In this document: in pieces, positions 58,056 to 64,000 of the stretch | Layout: every line of letters begins with the position of its first letter | Numbering within the stretch: the stretch's first letter is position 1 | Assembly (NCBI GenBank): GCA_963798745.1 | Contig: CAWCUF010000005.1 | Location: 62,001 to 126,000, forward strand | DNA from: Prado023 sp963798745 | Lineage (GTDB): Bacteria; Actinomycetota; Actinomycetes; S36-B12; CAIYMF01 | Length of the DNA stretch: 64,000 nt | Direction: 5' to 3' | The notes under the pieces: model-generated | Database searches by the model: none | Told to the model about the DNA's origin: nothing | Seen by the model: only the letters and a program-made list of their open reading frames with translations | Translations under genes and position numbers: made by a program

Positions 58056-58826
58056 GTGGCCCGCCGCCGCCGGGCCGGCGCACGATCGAGGCCGAGCCCG
58101 GACCTGAGTCCCGCGCTGGCCCTGCTGGCCGACATGCGCCGCGACGTCGAGTGCGTGTTCGAGCGCGATCCCGCGGCCCGGTCCAAGGCCGAAGTGGCGC
58201 TGCTCTACTCCGGCCTGCACGCCGTGTGGGCCCACCGGGTGAGCAACGCCCTGTGGCGCCGCGACCACCTGTTCTCCGCGCGCGCGATCTCCCAGGCCGC
58301 CCGGGCGCTGACCGGGATCGAGATCCACCCGGGCGCCCGGCTGGGCCCGGGCCTGTTCATCGACCACGGCATGGGCGTGGTCATCGGCGAGACCGCCGAG
58401 GTGGGTGAGGACTGCACGATCTACCACGGGGTCACCCTCGGCGGCACCAGCATCGAGCCCGGCAAGCGGCACCCCACGATCGGTGACCGGGTCACGATCG
58501 GCGCCGGGGCCAAGGTGCTCGGACCCATCGAGATCGGGCACGACTCACGGATCGGCGGCAACGCCGTGCTGGTGCGCCCGGTCGCGGACAACTCCGTGGT
58601 GGTCGGCGTGCCCGGCCAGGTGATCGCCCGCACGAAGCCGCACACCGCCAGCGACAAGCCCGACCTGGAGCACGCCAACCAGCCGGACCTGATCGGTGCG
58701 GCGGTGGCCAACCTGCTCGAGCGGGTCGACTCCCTGGAGTACTCGGTGACCGGTCACGTCAACGAGTTCCACCTGCACGCCACCGAGCCCGGGCACTGGG
58801 CCGAACTCGAGGACTTCTCGATCTGA
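58056..58826 (+). CDS. cysE: Serine O-acetyltransferase
   Basis: About 256 residues from a GTG at 58056 directly after cysK (no clear ribosome site, coupled translation assumed); an internal ATG at 58134 would remove the first helix (LADMRRDVECVFERDPAARS). The N-terminal helical domain (LLYSGLHAVWAHRVSNALWR) is followed by a left-handed beta-helix of hexapeptides: IEIHPGARLGPGLFIDHGMG, GETAEVGEDCTIYHGVTLGG, HPTIGDRVTIGAGAKVLGPI, VVVGVPGQVIAR. Catalytic His residues are in IDHGMGVVIGE and YHGVTLGG. The C-terminus extends about 60 residues beyond the helix and ends ELEDFSI; terminal Ile is the residue that inserts into the CysK active site. Confidence 0.92.
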   Translation: MARRRRAGARSRPSPDLSPALALLADMRRDVECVFERDPAARSKAEVALLYSGLHAVWAHRVSNALWRRDHLFSARAISQAARALTGIEIHPGARLGPGLFIDHGMGVVIGETAEVGEDCTIYHGVTLGGTSIEPGKRHPTIGDRVTIGAGAKVLGPIEIGHDSRIGGNAVLVRPVADNSVVVGVPGQVIARTKPHTASDKPDLEHANQPDLIGAAVANLLERVDSLEYSVTGHVNEFHLHATEPGHWAELEDFSI

Positions 58827-58899
58827 GGGCGGCCCGCAGCCTGACCCGGCCTGTGCAGCGGGTTGACCGCCCGTATCAGTAGCCGAGCAGCGGGTGTCC

Positions 58900-59217
58900 C
58901 TACGTGCCTCGTAGCGCCCTGGCGGTCTGGGCCCAGCCGGTGTCGTCGAGCCGTCCGGACTCGTGGGCCAGCGCCGAATCGACGAGCCGGGAGTGCGGAT
59001 CGGTCCGGTCCGCGGAGCGCTCCAACCGGCCCTGCACCGGGCGGGTCAACCAGTACACGATGAGCATCGGCCAGATGACCGTGCCCACCACGAGCCAGAG
59101 GACCTTGGCCCGACCGGTCATCCGCGGTTGCCTGACGATGTCGACGACCACGATCACCCACACCGCGACCAGCGGCAGGACCACTGCGATCAGGAGTCGG
59201 TCCAGGGTGTCGATCAC
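58900..59217 (-). CDS. Small PLDc_N-like membrane protein
   Basis: 105 residues from a GTG overlapping the acyltransferase stop (GTGA). Two helices (LLIAVVLPLVAVWVIVVVDI and AKVLWLVVGTVIWPMLIVYW) surround a short basic loop (VRQPRMTGR), the layout of the phospholipase-D N-terminal (PLDc_N) domain. There is no HKD catalytic part. The C-terminal ~45 residues are soluble and charged (SRLVDSALAHESGRLDDTGW). It is the last gene of a three-gene coupled lipid/membrane cluster. Function unknown. Confidence 0.7.
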   Translation of the reverse strand: MIDTLDRLLIAVVLPLVAVWVIVVVDIVRQPRMTGRAKVLWLVVGTVIWPMLIVYWLTRPVQGRLERSADRTDPHSRLVDSALAHESGRLDDTGWAQTARALRGT

Positions 59218-60533
59218 AGGGCAGCCCATCCCTTCTCGGCCACGTCGGAACGCAGCTCCTGCAGCCGCGGCAGCGCCTCTCTGCTCGGGCGCTTGCGCTG
59301 GCGCCATCGCCACCACAGGACGGCGATCCGTTCGATCTCGAAGAACAGCGCGGCCACGAAGAACGGGAACAGCGCGATGGCGGCCACGCCGATGGCCACG
59401 CTGTCGCGATCGAAGGCAGCCATCACGAACAGCACCCACTCCACGAGGAACAGCAGCACTGCCAGGCCGGGCACGACCGTGGCCCGCACGGCGGGGGCGA
59501 TCCGCAGCTTGCTGGCGATCACGACCAGCACCAGGGGGATGGCGGCTGTCACCAGTCCCAGCAGGGCGAACGGCGCCAGCAGGACCACGAGCATGAGGTC
59601 CAGGACCCAGCCCCGGGACCGGACCGGGGCGAGCGCCGTGGCCACGGCGTGGTCCGAGGTCCTCGCCTCGCGGAGGGCGGAACGGTAGGTCGCACCGGAC
59701 TGCACCAGCACGCTGCGCTCCGGCTCGGCCACGCGGTTGAGCCGTGATCCCAGCAGGGCGATGTCCCCGTACTGCTGCGGTGGCGACGGTCTCGGGTCCA
59801 CATCGGTCAGGAGCACCTCGGCGACCGTCTCCAGGGCGTGCGCCTGGTCCCAGTCCGGATAGTTGGGCGCCACGTGGCGAAGGGCGGTGTTGATCTCCTG
59901 CGTGAGGTCGAGCACCGCCTGGCGATCGTCGGCTCCCTGCGCCACCCCACCTCGCTGGGCGACCCACCCGTCCAGGTCGAGGGCCTCGCCCAGGTTGACC
60001 AGCGCACGGGAGCGGAATCCTGCCTTGTTCTCGTAGTGCACCCCCACCGGGTTGATGCGGATCCCGGCCACGCCCGACTCCCGCGCGCCGAGGGCTATCC
60101 GTGCCGCGCCCGTGCGCACCTCGGCCATGTGGGGGACGTCCTGGGTCACCCCCTCGGGGAAGATGAGTACCAGGTCACCCTGCGAGAGCCCCTCGTAGGC
60201 CGAGGCGAACATCTCGTCGTTGGTGGCGCGCTGCCCACCGTCGGCGGCCTTGTGCACGGGAATCATGCCTGCTGCCCGGGCCAGGCGGCCCACCACCGGG
60301 ACGTTCCAGATGACATCGCGCGCCACGACCCGGGGCATCCGGGGGAAGCTGTCGACCAGCAGGACGCCGTCGGCCAGTCCGCCGAAGTGATTGGACACGC
60401 CCAGGATCGGTCCCGGCGAGGGCGTGACCGCGGGCAGGTGCACGTCGATGTCGCGGTAGGCCAGGTTGGCCGCCAACCGGGCCAGCCGCCGGAAGCCGCC
60501 CCCGCGGCTGCCCGTCACGACCGGGTCACTCAT
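59214..60533 (-). CDS. PlsC-type lysophospholipid acyltransferase
   Basis: About 439 residues from ATG 60533 (MSDPVVTGSRGGGFRRLARL). The PlsC domain occupies the N-terminal 230 residues: LGVSNHFGGLADGVLL carries the catalytic His-x5-Asp, ARDVIWNVPVVGRLARAAGM is block 2, LVLIFPEGVTQDVPHMAEVR block 3 (the acceptor-binding EG) and AGIRINPVGVHYENK block 4. Residues 310-410 add two to four membrane helices (LVVLLAPFALLGLVTAAIPL and following). The C-terminal extension makes it longer than a simple PlsC. Glycerophospholipid or lipoglycan acylation is possible. It overlaps genes on both sides. Confidence 0.83.
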   Translation of the reverse strand: MSDPVVTGSRGGGFRRLARLAANLAYRDIDVHLPAVTPSPGPILGVSNHFGGLADGVLLVDSFPRMPRVVARDVIWNVPVVGRLARAAGMIPVHKAADGGQRATNDEMFASAYEGLSQGDLVLIFPEGVTQDVPHMAEVRTGAARIALGARESGVAGIRINPVGVHYENKAGFRSRALVNLGEALDLDGWVAQRGGVAQGADDRQAVLDLTQEINTALRHVAPNYPDWDQAHALETVAEVLLTDVDPRPSPPQQYGDIALLGSRLNRVAEPERSVLVQSGATYRSALREARTSDHAVATALAPVRSRGWVLDLMLVVLLAPFALLGLVTAAIPLVLVVIASKLRIAPAVRATVVPGLAVLLFLVEWVLFVMAAFDRDSVAIGVAAIALFPFFVAALFFEIERIAVLWWRWRQRKRPSREALPRLQELRSDVAEKGWAAL

Positions 60534-61080
60534 CCGTCGAGCTCCTTCGGTGGAGGAGGTCGGCCACAAGCACGAAGCCTGCGGCCGTGAGCACGTGCCA
60601 CGCCCCATGCAATTGCACCGGGCTGTCGGGGTCGCAGGTGCGGGCCCCGGTCCGACCGCCGGCGTAGGCGGCAACCGCACCGACCGAGGTCAGGGCGAGC
60701 GCCGTGCCGCGGGCACGCGACCAACCGGGCAGCGGCACTCCTCCCCTGCGCCATCGCACCAGCGGCGTGCCGATCGCCCATGCCACGAGGACGGGGATCG
60801 GCACGTCATGCATCGCCCGGGCCCCCGGGGGTTGGGGACCGTGGAATGCGATGCTGCCCAGCCCGACCAGTGCCATCAGGGCGGAGTAGGTCGCCACCTC
60901 ACGTTGTGCTGAGCCCCGATCCCGTGCTCTGGCCGTGACGAGCGCAGCGCCCACGACGTAGGCCGCGCTCGTCACGGTGTTGACCGGCTGGGCGATGGGA
61001 CCGGGCCGCAGGCGTTCGCAGTCGCTGCCACCGAGCCGCCCGCGCGGTGGGGTTCGCTGCGGTCCGGTGTCCACCGCCAT
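60526..61080 (-). CDS. CREST-superfamily (ceramidase/PAQR-like) membrane protein
   Basis: 184 residues from ATG 61080 (AGGAGG upstream). About six helices. The conserved hydrolase pattern of the CREST superfamily is visible: GLGSIAFHGPQPPGA (Ser and His), ARAMHDVPIPVLVAW (His-Asp) and LHGAWHVLTAAGFVLVADLL (His-x3-His). These would bind zinc in an integral-membrane amidase/lipid hydrolase. In alkaline ceramidases they cleave ceramides; the substrate here is unknown. The gene overlaps the acyltransferase gene by 8 nt, so membrane-lipid turnover is a reasonable inference. Confidence 0.75.
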   Translation of the reverse strand: MAVDTGPQRTPPRGRLGGSDCERLRPGPIAQPVNTVTSAAYVVGAALVTARARDRGSAQREVATYSALMALVGLGSIAFHGPQPPGARAMHDVPIPVLVAWAIGTPLVRWRRGGVPLPGWSRARGTALALTSVGAVAAYAGGRTGARTCDPDSPVQLHGAWHVLTAAGFVLVADLLHRRSSTDE

Positions 61081-61179
61081 CCTGGCCTCCTGTGACCGCG
61101 GCCCCACCGTCGGAGGTCACCGACGTGACCACATATTCGCAGAGGCTGTGGTCGCAGTCGTTCCGGGCGGGTCGTGCCT

Positions 61180-62658
61180 TCAGATCGGCTCCCAGGTGTG
61201 CACCGGTTCGTTGGTGTGCATCCGGGCCACGTACTCCTGGGTCATCCGGTGCAGGGCCGCCCACCGGTCCATGCCGGAGCGTTCCAGGGCCGCCACGGAG
61301 TCGAGCTGCCAGCGCGCCCCGTTGCGCCCGGAGGCGCACCGGCCCTCGATCACGCCCAGCAGGCGCTCGCGGATGTCGTCGTCGACGCCCCAGGACTTCA
61401 GACCCGCGTGGGCGTGCGGCAGCAGGCGTCGCAGGACCAGCTCAGGCAGGGGTACCTCGCCCAACCCGGGCCAGTACACGGTGGTGTCCAGCCCGTGGAT
61501 CGAGGCCCGGGTGAAGTTGTCCTCGGCGGCCCCGAACGACATCCGCGACCAGATGGTTCGATCCTGGCGGGCCAGGTCGTGCAGGGCACCGAAGTACAGC
61601 GCTCCGTTGGCCAGGATGTCCACGACCGTGGGTCCGGCCGGCAGCACCCGGTTCTCCACACGCAGGTGCGGCACGTCGCCGACGACGTCGTAGACGGGAC
61701 GGTTCCAACGCCACACGGTGCCGTTGTGCAGCTTGAGCTCGTTGAGGCCCGGCGTGCGGCCAGCGTCGATCTCCGCGCGCGGATCCTGCTCGTCGAGGAC
61801 CGGCAGGATGGCCGGGAAGTAGGTCAGGTTCTCCTCGAACAGGTCGAAGACGCTGGTGATCCAGCGCTCGCCGAACCAGACCCGCGGGCGCACGCCCTGC
61901 GCCTTCATCTCCACCGGGCGGGTGTCGGTGGCCTGCGTGAACAGCGCGATCCGGGTCTCGTGCCACAGTTCCTTGCCCAGGAAGAACGGCGAGTTGGCCC
62001 CGAGCCCGACCTGGGCCGCGGCCAGGCACTGCGCGGCGTTCCAGGACGCGGCGAAGTCGTCGGGGCTGACCTGCAGGTGGAACTGCACGCTGGTGCAGGC
62101 CGCCTCCGGGGCGATCGAGTCGGCCCAGACCTCGAGGCCCTCGTGCTTGCCACGGATGTCGATGTGCAGGTCCTCACCCCGAGCCAGCAGCAACTGCTCG
62201 TCGAGCAGCGCGTAGCGGGAGTTGCTGCTGATGGCCTGCGAGGTCATGTGCTCGGGGCGCAGGGTCGGCAGGATGCCGATCATGACCATGCCCGCACCTT
62301 CGACGTGGGCGCGCGCATCGGCTGCGTTGAGCTGCTCGCGGACCTCGTCCTCGTAGCGACGACCGCCTTCGCCGGTCAGGCTCTGCGGGGCGACGTTGAT
62401 CTCCAGGTTGAACCGGCCGAGCTCCTGGACGAAGGCGGGATTGTCGATACGGGCCAGCACCTCGGCGTTGCGCAGCGCGGGGCTGCCGTCGGGGTTGACC
62501 AGGTTGAGCTCGACCTCCATGCCGGTCATCGGCCGGTCGAACTCGAAGCGCTCCTCAGCCAGCATCCGCGCCAGGACGTCGAGGCAGGCGTGAACCTTGT
62601 CCCGGTAGCGCTGACGGTCCTCGCGCGTGAACGACCGACCCGCCACGTCCTCGCCCAT
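61180..62658 (-). CDS. Glutamate-cysteine ligase-family protein
   Basis: 492 residues, an ATP-grasp-like (GCS2/YbdK-type) carboxylate-amine ligase. Notable stretches: DRPMTGMEVELNLVNPDGSP near residue 43 (glutamate-binding acidic residues), DNPAFVQELGRFNLEINVAP, MTSQAISSNSRYALLDEQLL, ACTSVQFHLQVSPDDFAASW, GLNELKLHNGTVWRWNRPVY and HLRVENRVLPAGPTVVDILA. The family makes gamma-glutamyl amides, often gamma-glutamylcysteine; actinobacteria use a related EgtA for ergothioneine. The substrate here is not decided. Nothing nearby suggests an ergothioneine operon. Confidence 0.85.
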   Translation of the reverse strand: MGEDVAGRSFTREDRQRYRDKVHACLDVLARMLAEERFEFDRPMTGMEVELNLVNPDGSPALRNAEVLARIDNPAFVQELGRFNLEINVAPQSLTGEGGRRYEDEVREQLNAADARAHVEGAGMVMIGILPTLRPEHMTSQAISSNSRYALLDEQLLLARGEDLHIDIRGKHEGLEVWADSIAPEAACTSVQFHLQVSPDDFAASWNAAQCLAAAQVGLGANSPFFLGKELWHETRIALFTQATDTRPVEMKAQGVRPRVWFGERWITSVFDLFEENLTYFPAILPVLDEQDPRAEIDAGRTPGLNELKLHNGTVWRWNRPVYDVVGDVPHLRVENRVLPAGPTVVDILANGALYFGALHDLARQDRTIWSRMSFGAAEDNFTRASIHGLDTTVYWPGLGEVPLPELVLRRLLPHAHAGLKSWGVDDDIRERLLGVIEGRCASGRNGARWQLDSVAALERSGMDRWAALHRMTQEYVARMHTNEPVHTWEPI

Positions 62659-62839
62659 GGGCCCAGCCTGCCCGATCAGGAGCCGATGGTCGCGCGGTGG
62701 ACGGATTTGGGGCCCTCGTGTCGGGCGTGGGGGCGGCGCCGCGCGACACGGTGCGGCTGGGCAATCCGGCGCAGCGGAGTCCGATGTGCCGCGATTCGCC
62801 GCAGGAGTTCGGCTGGGCGGCTGGATGATGGCGCTCGCG

Positions 62840-63406
62840 CTACAAGAGCCGAACTCCCCCGGTGCCGAGGCTCGCCGAGCCTGGGATCGCGGGCGTCGCC
62901 GCGGACACCTGGTCGGACCAGACCGACTTGGCCCCGGAGTCCCCGACCCGGTAGACCCAGATCAGGTTGGCCACCGCGACCGCGACGGCCAGGAGGGCCA
63001 CCGCGATGCGCAGGCCCCGACGACGCTGGGGCCCGGCACCGGCAGCACGGTCGATCCACCACAACAGGCCGGCGGCCAGCAGCAGCACTGCTGCGAACAA
63101 CGGCAGGACATCACCGAGGGTGTTGTGGTCGTACCCGGGAGCGCCGACCCGGATCTGCAGCTTCTCCCCCGACTCCTTGGCCACCCATGAGGCGCCGGTC
63201 GCGACGGCCGCGCCCAGGACCACGAGCCAGCCGATGTTGCGCGAGAGCCGCACCGAGACGGCCATGCCGATCACGCCCAGCGCGGCCAGGGGGATCAGCA
63301 CCGCGGCGGCGTGGACCACCAAGGCGTGCACGGGCAGGCCGTTGATCAGGTCGAACGGGCCACCGGAGCCGGATTCGGTGGGGATGGATCCGGCCAGTGC
63401 GAGCAT
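62840..63406 (-). CDS. DUF2231-type membrane protein
   Basis: 188 residues with four hydrophobic helices. The family signature is LINGLPVHALVVHAAAVLIP near residue 20, where two His residues lie in the first helix. Then come WLVVLGAAVATGASWVAKES, NTLGDVLPLFAAVLLLAAGL and LRIAVALLAVAVAVANLIWV. The GLPxHxLxVHxxxxLxPL pattern defines the family, which may coordinate heme or metal in the membrane, but function is not known. The small C-terminus (SASLGTGGVRLL) is variable. Monocistronic, with 157 bp before the next gene upstream. Confidence 0.82.
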   Translation of the reverse strand: MLALAGSIPTESGSGGPFDLINGLPVHALVVHAAAVLIPLAALGVIGMAVSVRLSRNIGWLVVLGAAVATGASWVAKESGEKLQIRVGAPGYDHNTLGDVLPLFAAVLLLAAGLLWWIDRAAGAGPQRRRGLRIAVALLAVAVAVANLIWVYRVGDSGAKSVWSDQVSAATPAIPGSASLGTGGVRLL

Positions 63407-63563
63407 CGTGGTGGTTCCTCTCGTGCTGGCGAACCGGGTGGGCGGGGCCCGGCGCGGGTCCGGTGTTGGGGCCGCAGTTCACACGGTACCGGTTGAACCA
63501 TCAAGTTCACGTGTGGACCGGAGCCGGAAGGGGCGCAAGCGTTGGTCTCTGCTCGCACGGGAC

Positions 63564-64000
63564 TCAGCGTGCCAGGGCGGTCCGCAGGGCCTGGGCCCCG
63601 GTGACCGGCAGGTCGCACACGAAGTCGCGGCAGGGGTAGGCGGTCGGCTGACCCGCCAGGCTCGACCGACCCACGAGCAGGGGAACCTCGGATACGGCAG
63701 GGTCCCCGACCGCCACCACCAGCCCCGGGGAGGTGGCGGCCAGCGCGACCCGATGCAGCTCGGCCGGCCCTTCGTACCCCGCGGGCAGGGCGACCGCCAC
63801 CTGCACCGGACCGGCGAGCCGCGCCACCAGCGCAGCCCACGTCCAACCGGCGAACCGGGGGGCCGAACGGGCCAAGGGCGTCAGGCGAACCAGGGCGGCG
63901 TCTGCGGCGACCCGGTGCTCGATGTCCCCGGTGAGGGCCGCGAGGGTCACCAGGGCCTGCGCGGTGGCGGAGACCCCCGAGGGGGTGACGCCGTCGCTGG
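63564..64000 (-). CDS. C-terminal part of a YyaL/DUF255 (thioredoxin-fold) protein, cut by window end
   Basis: Minus-strand frame open to the window edge: SDGVTPSGVSATAQALVTLA, VAADAALVRLTPLARSAPRF, PVQVAVALPAGYEGPAELHR, ending RDFVCDLPVTGAQALRTALA. The VCRxFVCxxPVxxxxxL-type ending is the usual C-terminus of the large SPATA20/YyaL family (~650 residues, thioredoxin-like N-terminus plus six-hairpin glycosidase-like domain). Only about the last 145 residues are in the window. Function in bacteria is unclear. Confidence 0.8.
   Translation of the reverse strand, partial: SDGVTPSGVSATAQALVTLAALTGDIEHRVAADAALVRLTPLARSAPRFAGWTWAALVARLAGPVQVAVALPAGYEGPAELHRVALAATSPGLVVAVGDPAVSEVPLLVGRSSLAGQPTAYPCRDFVCDLPVTGAQALRTALAR

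Noticed and set aside
58050..58541. Minus-strand frame opposite cysE
   Set aside because: Shadow of the hexapeptide repeats of cysE.

Overview
The window is high-GC DNA with the gene content of an actinomycete (Actinomycetota). The markers are a single-chain type I fatty acid synthase with its own AcpS, the glnA2-glnE pair, a glutamate-cysteine ligase-family enzyme, an SCO7613-type membrane protein, a YwiC-like protein and heavy use of GTG starts with GTGA/ATGA overlaps. No rRNA, tRNA or CRISPR array was seen. The order within the phylum cannot be fixed from this window.

Layout. (1) 1-5.9 kb, minus strand: a translationally coupled operon arsR-hyfI-hyfB-hyfC-hyfE-hyfF for the membrane arm of a hydrogenase-4/formate-hydrogenlyase-like complex. 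It is preceded by a second arsR, and both regulators have candidate palindromic operators upstream. From memory the order matches Mycobacterium tuberculosis Rv0081-Rv0087. (2) 5.9-17.2 kb: a loose, eroded region. Intact genes (lipoprotein hydrolase, trypsin-like protease, small secreted protein, DinB, PCD/VOC protein, LacI regulator) alternate with an IS1595-type transposase fragment, a group II intron reverse transcriptase broken by several frameshifts and a stop, a frameshifted Nudix gene and a truncated rhamnulokinase. (3) 17.4-28.1 kb, minus strand: an ethanolamine-utilisation bacterial microcompartment (BMC) operon. It encodes a permease, EutN pentamer, EutA reactivase, EutB/EutC lyase, EutL trimer, CoA-acylating aldehyde dehydrogenase, one BMC-H hexamer, EutQ, EutJ, a second BMC-T trimer and a small accessory protein.

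(4) 28-35.3 kb: a pentapeptide-repeat protein, a large membrane protein with an internal duplication, an unusual USP-like/TM/coiled-coil/M23 fusion, a DUF3592 protein and a TetR regulator. (5) 35.2-45.1 kb, minus strand: fas, about 3130 residues, with acpS downstream. (6) 45.2-53.7 kb: glnE and glnA2 on minus; nadE, panB and map on plus. A 105-bp pentanucleotide repeat starts right after the nadE stop codon. (7) 53.7-64 kb: MarR, CPBP protease, ion channel, YwiC-like and META proteins, cysK-cysE, a coupled three-gene membrane/lipid cluster, a glutamate-cysteine ligase-like enzyme, a DUF2231 protein and the C-terminus of a YyaL/DUF255 protein.

How the genes work together. The permease imports ethanolamine and EutBC (reactivated by EutA) splits it to acetaldehyde and ammonia inside a protein shell, where the aldehyde dehydrogenase makes acetyl-CoA. 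No alcohol dehydrogenase, phosphotransacetylase or cobalamin adenosyltransferase is present here. Fas and AcpS make and activate the fatty-acid machinery. The most unusual signal is a palindrome of about 50 bp present twice. One copy lies between the divergent glnA2 and nadE genes. The other lies inside the fas reading frame, between the ketoreductase and ketosynthase regions, without breaking it.
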